Shown here: piece by piece, positions 23,031 to 35,800 of the stretch
How positions within the stretch are numbered: position 1 is the first letter of the stretch
Layout: every line of letters starts with the position of its first letter
Assembly: GCA_030063045.1 (NCBI GenBank)
Contig: JAQSEB010000068.1
Coordinates: forward strand, 523,560-587,559
Reading direction: 5' to 3'
DNA from: Pratylenchus scribneri
Taxonomy: Eukaryota; Nematoda; Chromadorea; Rhabditida; Pratylenchidae
DNA length: 64,000 nucleotides
Made by a program: the position numbers and the translations under genes
Notes under the pieces: generated by a model
Told to the model about the DNA's origin: nothing
Seen by the model: the letters and a program-made list of their open reading frames with translations, nothing else
The model's database searches: none

Positions 23031-26000
23031 GGTGGGATTAAGGTGGGGAAAGGGGCCGAAGGCCACCCCTTGAGCCCCGAAGGGGCGAAGATGGAAATAG
23101 CAGGCTTGGGAGTGCGTGGGATTATACCGGATAAAGGGGATTAAGGCGGATTAAGGGGGATTAAGCCGGATTAAGCTATAAAATGACCCCAAAATCACCT
23201 AGAGACAGTGAAATCCCGCAGGGATTCTAAAAATGAATAAGCCCAAGTGATCTCAAGGCAAGAGAGCCCCGCAGGGGCTAGTTATTATTACTAGAAAATA
23301 AGGTGGGTAGATACGGCTTCTCTAACCTAGAACTCTCTTCAAAATGGTCCAATCGACAAACGGTTTGGTGCAAACCATATCTTGACCTTGTGTAGATTTG
23401 GCTAAAAATATGGGTTTTTCAAAATTTTCATTCCGCGCGGAGCTCCGTGCGGAAAACGGTTTTTTTGAGACCCATAGGGGGGACCCTTCTCTTTTCAAAA
23501 AATTTTTTTCGAGATAAACACTGGGGAATGGGTAGTCGAAGTCGGGGATCCCGAATATCGAAATTTTTTCGAGATCCGCGAAGCGGTGCGCGAGTTACCG
23601 CGGTGTAAACCGCGGAGCGGTTTTTTCAAAATTTTCACGAAAATAGTCGTTTATGGGGTAGTCTGGGTCGGGGATCTCGAATATCATATCCGTTTTGCAC
23701 GAAACCTAAAGGTGCGCGGGATATAGCCGGATTAAAAGGGATTAAGGCGGATTAAGGGTCAAAATGGTGGGATTAAGGTGGGATATGGTTCGGAAGTGAT
23801 GGGGAAGTGTACCGTAGGCACGTGGGCCGGGCCGGAGGCCCGGTAGGTGCGCGGGATAGAGCCGGATATAGGGGGATTAAGGCGGATTAAGAGGGATTAA
23901 GGCTCAAAATGATGGGATTAAGGCGGGGAAAGGGGCCGAAGGCCACCCCTTGAGCCCCGAAGGGGCGAAAATGGAGATAACCCCTCTGAGCCCCGAAGGG
24001 GCGAAAATGGAGATAACCCCCCTGAGCCCCGAAGGGGCGAAAATGGAGATAACCCCTCTGAGCCCCGAAAGGGCGAAGATGGATTAAACTCTTGCGAAAA
24101 TAAATCAATTCCCTCCCAGTCACTTAAATAGACTAAAGTAAGCTAGACTCAGTGAAATCCCGCAGGGATTCCAAAAACGAAGTATCCCAAGCACAGAACC
24201 ACATATCGCAAGGCAAGAGAGCGCCGCAGGCGCTAGTTATTATTATAAGAATATAACAAGACCCCTACATCCTTCTCTAACTAATATCTGCCTTCAAAAT
24301 ACTCCTCATCTCGGGAATTTGGTCTCGATCGACGACACTTCGGCCGTAGATTTGGAGAAAAATATAATGAAGTTTCCATCTTCACTCCGCGCGGAGCTCC
24401 GCGCGGAAAACGGTTTTTTTGGTACCCATAGGGGGGACCCTTCTCTTTTCAAAAAATTTTTGTCTTATTTTTTCTTGAAATCGATTCAGGAATGGGTAAT
24501 CGAGGTCGGCGAAGCCGAATATCGAAAAAAATTTCCGGATTTACCGAGCGGTGCGCGAGTTACCGTGACCAAACCGCGGAGCGGAAAAAATTTTTTTTCT
24601 CAATTTCGACTTAAAAATAGTGTAATATGGGGTAATCGGGGTCGGGGATAATGAATATCATATCCGTTTTGAACGAAACCTAAAGGTGCGCGAGATTAAG
24701 CCGGATATAGGAGGATTAAGAGGGATTAAGTGTCAAAATGATGGAATTAAGGCAGGAAATGGGTCGGAAGTGAAGGGAAAGCGTGCCGAAGGCACGTGGA
24801 CCGGGCCGGAGGCCCGGTAGCTGGGCTGGATATAGCCGGATAAAGGGGGATTAAGAGAGATTAAGCCGGATTAAGGGTAAAAATGATGGGATTAAGGTGG
24901 GAAAGGGGCCGAAGGCCCCCCTTGAGCCCCGAAGGGGCGAAGATGGAAATAGCAGGCTTGTGAGTGCATGGGATTAAGCCGGATAAAGGGGGATTAAGGG
25001 GGATTAAGAGGGATTAAGGGTCAAAATGATGGGATTAAGGTGGGGAAAGGGGCCGAAGGCCACCCCCTGAGCCCCGAAGGGGCGAAGATGGAAATAGCAG
25101 GCTTGGCAGTGCGTGGGATTAAGCCGGATATAGAGGGATAAAGGAGGATAAAGGGGGATTAAGCCGGATTAAGCTATGATTTCCTCCAAAATCACCTAGA
25201 CTCAGTGAAATCCCGCAGGGATTCCAAAAACGAAGTCTCCCAATCTCAAGGCAAGAGAGCCCCGCAGGGGCTAGTTATTATTACTAGAATATAACAAGGG
25301 TCCAAAACCCTTCTCCAACTCATAACTGCCTTCAAAATACTCCGTAGGTCGGGAATTTGGTCTCAAACTGTGGGCGACCAGGTCGCGCTCTTAAGAAAAA
25401 TACAACGAAGTTCCCAACTTTACTCCGCGCGGAGCTCCGCGCGGAAAACAGTTTTTTTGACACCCATAGGGGGGACCCTTCTCTTTTCAAAAAAATTTTT
25501 TCGAGATAAACACTGGGGAATGGGTAATCGAGGTCGGGGATGCCGAATATCGAAATTTTTTCGAAATCCGCGAAGCGGTGCGCGAGTTACCGCGGTGTAA
25601 ACCGCGGAGCGGTTTTTTCAAAATTTTCACAAAAATAGTGGTATATGGGGTAATCGATGTCGCGGATCTCGAATATCATATCCGTTTTGCACGAAACCCA
25701 AAGCTGCGCGGGATATAGCCGGATAAAGGGGGATTAAGAGGGATTAAGCCGGATTAAGGGTCAAAATGATGGGATTAAGGTGGGAAAAGGGCCGAAGGCC
25801 TCCCCCTGAGCCCCGAAGGGGCGAAGATGGAAATAGCAGGCTTGGGAGTGCGTGGGATTAAGCCGGATAAAGGGGGATTAAGAGGGATTAAGCCGGATTA
25901 AGGGTGAAAATGATGGGATTATGGTGGGAAAAGGGCCGAAGGCCTCCCCCTGAGCCCCGAAGGGGCGAAGATGGAAACAGGAAGTCTGGGAGTGCGCGAG

Positions 26001-28500
26001 ATTAAGCCTGATATAGAGGGATAAAGAGGGATTAAGCCGGATTAAGCTATGATTTCCTCCAAAATCACCTAGACTCAGTGAAATCCCGCAGGGATTCCAA
26101 AAATGAAGTGTCCCAAGAATAGATCCACATATCTCAAGGCAAGAGAGCCCCGCAGGGGCTAGTTATTATTACTAGAATATAACAAGGGAGGTCCAATAAA
26201 TTCTTTCAATTATCTCTCTTCAATATACTCCGTAGGCTGCAAATTTGGTCTCGATCGAACGCACTTCGGCCGTAGATTTGTATAAAACTTCAACCTATTT
26301 TCCAACTTTACTCCGCGCGGAGCTCCGCGCGGAAAACGGTTTTTTTGGTACCCATAGGGGGGACCAAGCACTTTTCAAAAATTTTTTGCCTTATTTTTTC
26401 TTGAAAACTATTCAGGAATGGGTAATCGAGGTCGGCGAAGCCGAATATCGAAAAAAATTTCGGGGTTGACCGAACGGTGCGCGAGTTACCGCGGTAAAAC
26501 CGCGGAGCGGAATTTTTCAAAAGTTTCTCAATAATAGTCATTTATGGGGTAATCGGGGTCGGGGATCACGAATATGATAACGGTTTTGCACGAAATCTAA
26601 AGATGCGCGGGATATAGCCGGATAAAAGGGGATTAAGTCGGATTAAGGGTCAAAATGATGGGATTAAGGCGGGAAATGGGTCGGAAGTGAAGGGAAAGCG
26701 TGCCGAAGGCACATGTGCCGGGCCGAAGGCCCGGTAGCTAGGCTGGATATAGCCGGATATAGGGGAATTAAGGGGGATTAAGGGTAAAAATGAGATTAAG
26801 GCGGGGAAAGGGGCCGAAGGCCACCCCTTGAGCCCCGAAGGGGCGAAGATGGAAATGGCAGGCTTGGGAGTGCGTGGGATTAAGCCGGATAAAGGGGGAT
26901 TAAGGGGATTAAGAGGGATTAAGAAGGATAAAGAAGGATTAAGCTATCAATGACCCCAAAAATCATCTAGAGACAGTGAAATCCCGCAGGGATTCTAAAA
27001 ACGAATAAGCCCAAGTGATCTCATGGCACGAGAGCCCCGCAGGGGCTAGTTATTATTACTAGAAAATAAGGTGGGTAGACGCGGGAATTCTTTCAATTAT
27101 CTCTCTTCAAAATGGTCCTATCGACAAGCGGTTTGGTGCAAACCATATCTTGACCTTGTGGAGATTGTGGGAAAACTTCCAGTTTTTTAAAATTTTTACT
27201 CCGCGCGGAGCTCCGCGCGGAAAACGGTTTTTTTGAGACCCATAGGGGGGACCCTTCTCTTTTCAAAAAATTTTTTTCGAGATAAACACTGGGGAATGGG
27301 TAGTCGAAGTCGGGGATCCCGAATATCGAAATTTTTTCGAGATCCGAGAAGCGATGCGCGAGTTACCGCGGTGTAAATCGCGGAGCGGTTTTTTCAAAAT
27401 TTTCACAAAAATAGTCATCTATGGGGTAATCTGGGTCGGGGATTACGAATATCATATCCGTTTTGCACGAAACCCAAAGCTGCGCGGGATATAGCCGGAT
27501 AAAGGGGGATTAAGAGGGGTTAAGGGTCAAAATGATCGGATTAAGGTGGGAAATGGGTCGGAAGTGAAGGGGAAGCGTGCCGAAGGCACGTGGGCCGGGC
27601 CGGAGGCCCGGTTGGTGATCGGGATATAGCCGGATAAAGGGGGATTAAGCCGGATTAAGGGTCAAAATGGTGGGATTAAGGTGGGAAAAGGGCCGAAGGC
27701 CTCCCCCTGAGCCCCGAAGAGGCGAAGATGGAAATAACCCCCCTGAGCCCCGAAGGGGCGAAGATGGAAATAACCCCCCCTGAGCCCCGAAGGGGCGAAG
27801 ATGGAAATAACCCTTGCGAAAATAAATCAATTCCCTCCGAGTCACTCAAATAGTCTAAAGAAGGCTAGATTCAGTGAAATCCCGCAGGGATTCCAAAAAT
27901 GAATAAGCCCAAGTGATCTCAAGGTAAGAGAGCCCCGCAGGGGCTAGTTATTATTACTAGAATATAAGGTCTCCAAAAAATCAAAGATGATTCAAAGACT
28001 CCTCGGGTTTTGCTCCGTATGCCGTGAAATTTGGCATGAAGGGACCGAAGCCGGTCGGGTTCCCGACAAAATTCTTACTTTTCCAAAATTTTCATTCCGC
28101 GCGGAGTTATACCGCGGTTTGCGGTTTTTTGGCACCCATAGGGGGGACCCTTCTCTTTTCAAAAAATTTTTTTCGAGATAAACACTGGGGAATGGGTAGT
28201 CGAAGTCGGGGATCCCGAATATCGAAATTTTTTCGAGATCCGAGAAGCGGTGCGCGAGTTACCGCGGTGTAAATCGCGGAGCGGTTTTTTCAAAATTTTC
28301 ACAAAAATAGTCATCTATGGGGTAATCTGGGTCGGGGATTACGAATATCATATCCGTTTTGCACGAAACCGTAAGGTGCGCGAGTTAAAACCGCGGTTTG
28401 GCCAAAAACGGTTTGGTCCAAATGCAATTCAAAATGGGTCTTTTATGAGTAATTCGAATACGAGGATTACGAATATCATATTAGTTTTGCATGAAATCTC
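23031..28500 (+). repeat. Tandem array of ~0.9-1.1-kb composite units with many GC mini-hairpins
   Basis: Six units follow one another. Each has the palindrome CCGCGCGGAGCTCCGCGCGG or a variant (23432, 24387, 25425, 26313, 27201 and a broken form at 28097), then CCCATAGGGGGGACC, a GATTAAG-rich stretch with GCCCCGAAGGGGCGAAGATGG (often repeated), the hairpin AATCCCGCAGGGATT, and finally AGCCCCGCAGGGGCT plus AGTTATTATTACTAG. Unit spacing is about 960, 1040, 890, 890 and 895 bp. Frames within units are short and not convincingly coding. The GATTAAG part is the reverse complement of the 18.4-19.6 kb array. Confidence 0.9.
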
Positions 28501-29109
28501 AATATGCGCAAGTTAAACCGCGGTTTCACCAAAATGATATTTAGTCCAAATTAAAAAATAACTAATATGAAAAAATAGTCAAAAACTAATCACAGATAAT
28601 GAAATAAATTTTTTACAAAACCAAAAGTTCTTTAGTAATCCAGAAATAATTTAGAATCAAAAGCAAATTTATAAAATTTATCCACAGAATTGAACAAACA
28701 ATGCAACAGATGCATTGGCTTACAAAATGAAAAATTTAAGTTTTTTTATAAAATAAAATTAAACAATAAATTCATTCAAATTTAGCCATCCAAGCGAAAT
28801 AATATGGACAAGTGACACTGCCGATTCCAAAAAGAAGGTTTAAATTATTAAAATATTCAAAAATATATTCAAAAAATTCAGCAGCCGAGCCAAGCGTAAC
28901 AATGTGGCAATGCAAATGAGGGCTGATTCCAAAAGCAAGGTTTAAATGAAAAATATAATCAAAAATAAATTCAAAAATTCAGCAGCTGAGTCAAGCGGTG
29001 CAATTTAGTGATTCAATCGGAAAATGTGGCAATGCAACTGAGAGCTGATTCCGAAAGCAAGGTTTAAATGAAAAATATAATCAAAACTAAATTCAAAAAT
29101 TCTGCGTCT
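28090..29109 (+). repeat. Left arm of a large inverted repeat
   Basis: From the broken palindrome unit through the AT-rich stretch with AATGTGGCAATGCAA and GCTGATTCCAAAAGCAAGG, this segment matches the reverse complement of about 38860-40100, with substitutions and small indels. The repeated ~100-bp sub-blocks (GCAGCCGAGCCAAGCG, GCAGCTGAGTCAAGCG) appear in both arms. Confidence 0.8.
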
Positions 29110-29803
29110 TATCTCTCTTCAAAATACTCCGTAGGCTGCAAATTTGGTCTCGATCGAACGCACTTCGGCCGTAGATTTGTATAAAACTTCAACCTATTTT
29201 CCAAATTTACTCCGCGCGGAGCTCCGCGCGGAAAACGGTTTTTTTGGTACCCATAGGGGGGACCAAGCACTTTTCAAAAATTTTTTGCCTTATTTTTTCT
29301 TGAAAACTATTCAGGAATGGGTAATCGAGGTCGGCGAAGCCGAATATCGAAAAAAATTTCGGGGTTGACCGAACGGTGCGCGAGTTACCGCGGTAAAACC
29401 GCGGAGCGGAATTTTTCAAAAGTTTCTCAATAATAGTCATTTATGGGGTAATCGGGGTCGGGGATCACGAATATGATAACGGTTTTGCACGAAATCTAAA
29501 GATGCGCGGGATATAGCCGGATAAAAGGGGATTAAGTCGGATTAAGGGTCAAAATGATGGGATTAAGGCGGTAAATGGGTCGGAAGTGAAGGGAAAGCGT
29601 GCCGAAGGCACATGTGCCGGGCCGAAGGCCCGGTAGCTAGGCTGGATATAGCCGGATATAGGGGGATTAAGGGGGATTAAGGGTAAAAATGAGATTAAGG
29701 CGGGGAAAGGGGCCGAAGGCCACCCCTTGAGCCCCGAAGGGGCGAAGATGGAAATGGCAGGCTTGGGAGTGCGTGGGATTAAGCCGGTTAAAGGGGGATT
29801 AAG
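29110..29803 (+). repeat. Truncated extra copy of the ~1-kb array unit
   Basis: TCTCTCTTCAAAATACTCCG onward is nearly identical to about 26213-26905, including the CCGCGCGG palindrome at 29212-29231. Homology stops at about 29803, exactly where the helicase reading frame of the Helitron gene begins on the other strand. Confidence 0.9.
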
Positions 29804-29845
29804 GCGAGATCGCCTTCACCATCACTGAAGAGACATCGGTAGAGT

Positions 29846-32800
29846 TCAGTCTTTGCCGGCATTTGGTCCGCTCAAATGTGTGCATATGAGTAAGTAGGCA
29901 CTTTTGATTTTCTTGATCTGGACTCGAGTTCCATTGCATAGTCCATCCTGCACACTGAGATTCCTGTTGATCATCATGATCGCTCCTTCTTTGATGACTA
30001 ATTTATGCGGTGGAAATCCGGAGGGCGTTTGGCGATTCAAGTTTTCTTCATATTTGTCTGATGCATAGACTGAGAGTGAATCCAATGGATTGCTTCTGTC
30101 AGGTTGATCTGTCGAGAGCATTGTGCATCCTACGCCAGGCATTTTTTCCTTAATAATGCAAATGTATTCACTATTACCACATATTCCAAAAGCATTTTAC
30201 CAAAAGTTGCTCATGAATCCGAAATGTCTCTTTGTTAGTTGGGCAAAGAATTGCGCTGCCTTTGAGTTGATCAATATTCTTGAATGGATCTTTGAGTGCA
30301 CAAGGTGGAAAGACAAAGTCGATGAAGTTTTGTTCATCTTCCATTTGCAATGATTTTGGTAGTTCGATTCGGTTGTTGTGGTCTGTAGTTACGCCTGTTG
30401 CTAATTTCCTCATGTATCGTGCAAATTTTTTGGTTTTTGCATCTGCATTTGCAAGCCGTTTGTTGATTGTTAGCCGAGTTGTTGTGAAATATCTAAGAAT
30501 AAATATTAAATTGTGAATGAATTATATTTCATACTTATAAAGACTGCTTGATTTGACAGATCGAGCAAATTGATGATGCTCGTCCTTCCCGGGCATAACT
30601 GGCATCAATTGCTTCCAATCGCCTCCAATGATAATCGTTTTGCCACCGAAAGCAAGATTCGCATTTTCGGGTTTGAAGGATTTTAATAGTCTGTCCAGGT
30701 ATTCAAGAACATATCGGTCCTGCATTGACACTTCATCGATGATTATTAGTTGGCATGAATCCAAAATTGCGGCATAATTGGAATGGCGAGCGATTCTTGG
30801 TGATGTGTCATGTTTGACGTCGTTGGGGACTCCGAAGCGACGGTGGACTGTGGAACCTTCGATAAGAAGATTTGCTACGATTCCAGTAGTGGCACAAGGA
30901 AGGACACGAAGGCCCATTGACTTCATTCCGGCTATGATTGTCTATAAATATTTTTGTATTCTATGTTTATAAAGGGTATTTTTATTACATTATATGTGAA
31001 GGTCTTTCCGGTTCCACCTTCTCCGGTCAAGAAGAATTGTTTTTGGACTGAAGCATCTTTTGGGTCAGCTTTGACCGCTTTCATCACGGCATCAACGAAA
31101 GGTTTTTGTTCTTCTTGAGTGCAAAGCGAGTACCATTGTTGGAATTTTGTGCCATAATTGTTTGTTGATCCTGATTGCGGGTCGCCATCAGTGTCACCCA
31201 AGTGTTTTGCCAGAAAGTCATCTCGGAAGTAGGTTGCTTCAATTTCATCTTGCTTCGTCATACGGAAAGCTGGTGCGGATAGGCCAACCATTTGACAGGA
31301 AGTTTCATTTTCTTTAATTGCAATTTTATTTGATATTATTTGCTTTTGTAATTACCATCATTTGGCTGAATTCCATGAATGCGCAATGTTATTTCGATGC
31401 GTTTCAAGAGTCGTTCCATCTTTTGTTCCTTGGTCATATTTCCAGGCCACATTGTTAGAGTATCGAAGTGGCGTTCGAGTAATTCCATCGGCTTTTTAGG
31501 AAGTGCATTTGCAATGAACAATGCGAACCACCGAATTCTTTCAGAAAGACCGGTCATTGCGTCCTTGACAGTTTCATGCCACATAAAGTCATCAATTAGT
31601 AATTTTCTTGCAATTGCAGCATCAATAAAAGTTGGGTGAATCTTCTTTGGATCGATTGGATCAACACGAAGGTCTTCGAATGATGTTGGGCCTTTGACAG
31701 TGAGCAATAGAATACGAATTGCCTTAATTATATTTTTTGATTTGAAAATTGTAATTAAAAGATGCACTTGTAATTCGATTTTTCCAGGTGCAGCAGAGCC
31801 AATTCTGACCAATTTTTGGAGTTTTCGCTTCCGTTCGAACCAAGATTTGCAGCCTTTTGACCACCAGTAATCTTCACAGAAAGTGGCATATGTGTGTTTA
31901 AGTCGCTGGTCATCTTTTCCTTTTTCTTTCAGCCGTTTATTTATTTTGAAAAATTCAGTCAATTGCGACTTCTGTTCTTTTCCAATCTTCTCATTCTTCA
32001 TCGCCCGTTCGGCTGCTGCTTCTTCTTCACCATCTTCGAAGACCACATTGATCTGTAATTAATATTTAATAATGAAAATTTTATTTGCATTTGGAATGAA
32101 TTACTTTTCCTGGTTCGTGTACATAGAGTGTTTGGACATGGTGCGATTTTGAGAAGATTTTATGACCCCAAATTCCAAGACCGGCTTCGCTGGATGTTCG
32201 GTAGACTCCAAGGCGGATTTCTTCAAATTCATCGTAATTGACCACAGCAGGAGAGTTGTCTGATTCCTTTTGCACTTTTACCAATGCCAGATCACATCCT
32301 TTGGTGATATATTTCGTCACATATTTGGCCGTTGCGTCTCCTTGGATCCATTCAATGTTAATACTGGAATTTTAATTTTAAAATTATATTAATATAATTT
32401 CTTACTGAGATTTGTATTTTTTTAAAAGAAATGGATTGTGCGCAACAATGTGCCGATTGTCAATGATCCTTCCGGTGCCACTTCTTGACGGAAATGTGTA
32501 GGTCTCGCCATATAGTTCTGGATTGGCAGCCTTTTCTTCTGCATTTGGAGCGAATGGACGTCGTCGGTAAACAGGATAGGTTTCTGCACTGACAACATCG
32601 GACATGGAAAATGGTCTTGGAAAGCGTTTGGTACATTTGCCATCAACGACACATGCTGGTGAACAGTGATGTGACATCAGTTTCACAACAGTGTCATGGT
32701 AATCCCGCTGTCTTTGTGCCTTTTTACCTCTTAAAAATGTTGAATTTATTTTAATTATAAACGCAAAATATTACTTTGCTGCTTTTGGTGGTAACGTTGG

Positions 32801-35800
32801 AATTTCTGCACAGATGTATTTTCGGCACCATTCTTCGGGCGTTAGTTTCATAGCCTTTTTTTTCCAGTCAGGTTCATCGAAATAATTGTTGTCCACTGTT
32901 TTGAAAGTTATGCACATGTGGAGATGGGGCAATCCACTGCAAATTTCAATGTAAATTTATTAATAAAAATTAGGGTTAATTACCCGTTGACGGGTAGGGT
33001 AGTCGGGTAGGGTACCCGCAAGGATTTTGGGCAAATTACCCGACCCGTTACCCGTGCCCAATTACCCGCATTACCCATTACCCGCACCTTGACTACCCGA
33101 CTACCCGCCTACCCGTAACCTTTTTTAGAGTCACATTTGGGAACAAAATTGTTTACAATTTCCCAGAAAAAAGAGAGCATCACCAATGGATTCGGTTTGC
33201 TCAGTTGGTTAGTACTTGATTTAAATTTTTTGGACTATGGTTCGAATCCTACCAACGAAAAATCATTTAATAAATAGTTTTTTTTGTTTTAAATGAATTA
33301 ATTTTGCTGAGAAAAAGTATTGAGAAAATTTTGATTATTTTTAGAAGCATAATATTTTTATTTTGCAAGTATAGGAGGGACTCCTGTGGTGGGAAAATTT
33401 TTAATATATTTTTTTAGTCTTTCTGGAAAAATGTCCTAAAGAATTCTGTTCATAACATAAAAGCAAATATGGATAAATTGGAGTCAATTTTGCAGAAAAA
33501 AATTTCCGTGTAAAAAAACCTAGAAAAAATTTTTGCGCTCGCGCCTATCGGCGCTCGCAAAAATTACTATAAAATTTTTCCTATCATAACTTTAAATTTC
33601 TAATTTTTCATCTGAAACTAAAAATTATTTTTTAATAATCGTCAGCCGGTAGAATGATATATTAGATATTATCGTATAAAAATGAATGATTTATTTTTTA
33701 TTATTTTTTATTATGATACTTATTTTGGCCAATTTTAAAAATTTTATTAAACGAATTTCAAAAAATGTCTTAACTAGGAACGGGTAGGGTAGTACCCGCG
33801 GGTATTTTTCGAGTTTGGCCTACCCTACCCATTACCCGGACCCCAATTACCCGTATTACCCGTTACCCGCTTTTTCATTACCCGCCCCCGGGTAATTAAC
33901 CCTAATAAAAATGCATTTGGAACCGTTTTTGGTGTTCCACTGCCGAAAACCAAGCAGCTACCGGTCCGAAAATTTCCCTTTCTACAATGTCCTTCATGAG
34001 TTCTTTATGTTTGTTGATGAAAATTCTTGTGACGATATCTGGTCGGTCGGCCCATGTTTGTCCTTTCCGGATGAGTTTTTGAAATTCCGGTGCTTCCGAG
34101 TTCATTGTGAATGTGAGCAGGACATGCGGATTTCCAAAAGCACGGCAAATGGCTTGTGCATCAGAATAAGCCTTTTGATAATAACGTCTGGAGCCACGGA
34201 ATGTTTCGGGGGCAAAAAAGACCTTTCCAAGTTTCGCACCAGGTCCAAAGCCAAATTTTCCTATGAAATTATACATAAAAATTGAATTACCAAAAAGCAT
34301 TAAAAACCGGTTCTAATTTTATTCTCCAAAGCCTTGATTAGAATGGCAGGCAATATGGTGACCAAATTTTCTTGTACTCTTTTAATTGCACTTGCTTCAT
34401 TTGCTTCAATCCGATTGTAGACCGTAAGAATGTACATTTGTGCCAGCATGGCTGCCCACCAAAGCCAATGGTAATTAAGCCAATTTCCACGCATTTGGAA
34501 CATGTATCGGTAATATTGGCGCATCGATACATATTTCATGGCTCCTTCTGATTTCTAGAAAAATTAACATATAATATTTGAATATTTTTGCCATGGTGCA
34601 CCTTCCATTTTGCACCTCCTTCTTGGCAGTCCACCACTTCTCCATCTGCATCCTCGGTATCGCTGATGTCTTCTTGTTGTTCTGCTTGATTTTGGCCATT
34701 TACTTCGTCCGCTTCTTCATCGCCAGGATGATCAATTAGATCTATGGCTTCTTCTTCGCCTTCTTCATCATCAGAGAATTCTTCGTGAATTATTGAATCA
34801 CTGTCCTGATTTGTTGGTTGTTTTTGCTTCTGTTCATCGGATTTTGCTTCGGATTTTTTCAATTCAATGCCCAATTCATAAGTCCGTTGGCCATATGGGA
34901 AAAGAAGCGGAAAAAGTGCTGCATCAATGTTGGGATCAAATGGTGCAAAATCGACTGATCGGCCATCTTTTCCTGTTAACATGACTCCACGCTCTTGTGG
35001 TGGTGCATTATCAGATTCTTCATCAAAATGAACCTTTAATATTCATAAATATCTCGTTTCTAATGCATTTCTCTTACAGTTGCACATTGCATTAATCCTT
35101 TCTCAGTCGGCAGAAGTAAGCGATGGTCGTGGATACCACTTTGGACATTTGCGCCTTGTTCAACAGCCTTTCTTTTGTTCATAAGAGTCATTCGAAAGCT
35201 GGGCATATCAATTCCTTGTTCATCGCAAAATCTTTTCCTTTCGGCATAGAATTCGGCGCAACTTTTATATGCTTTCGCAAGAACGTGATATTGGTCCAGC
35301 ATACGGTGAAGCTCAGCGATGATTTCGGGCTAGGGAAATAATTAATATTATTTAATATTCAGTATTCATTCATTACTTTCATCAATTTATCTTTTGGATC
35401 CAATCCCTTTTTACGTTCTTGAATTGCATCATCTGGTGCGATAGTGTAACATTGGCCCCATTTTCTCTTGTAATCGCCTGCATTGCCGGAATGTTGTTGA
35501 GGGAAATGGAGGTCAGAAAGACGGTATTTGATTGCACCGTTTATTTTTGCCACGGGCATGCCATGAGGAACGGTTTCCTAATCGAACAAATTGTTATGCA
35601 TTTGTAATTGGAAAAAATTACTTTTTCCATGACCAATGTTCCAAAGGCCATTTCGGTATTGTATCGCCAGGTATTTTTCAAGAAATTTTCGGTCAAAGCT
35701 GGATTTCGACCATTCTTCAATTGGACAAATTCAATGGGCTGCTTCTCAATATTGGCCAGATGTTCAGAAAGATCCACAGTCCCTTTGTTGCAGCACTTTA

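Noticed and set aside
24319..29440. Recurrent ~75-110-codon frames in the ~1-kb units
   Set aside because: The same peptide recurs only because the DNA unit is repeated; frames are interrupted in several copies and lack gene signals.
32971..33000. TTAGGG at the end of the hAT-like insert as a telomere trace
   Set aside because: It occurs once per end as part of the terminal inverted repeat with an 8-bp target duplication.
33190..33265. A functional tRNA gene
   Set aside because: The B box is perfect, but acceptor, D and T stems do not pair, so it is listed only as a tRNA-like relic.
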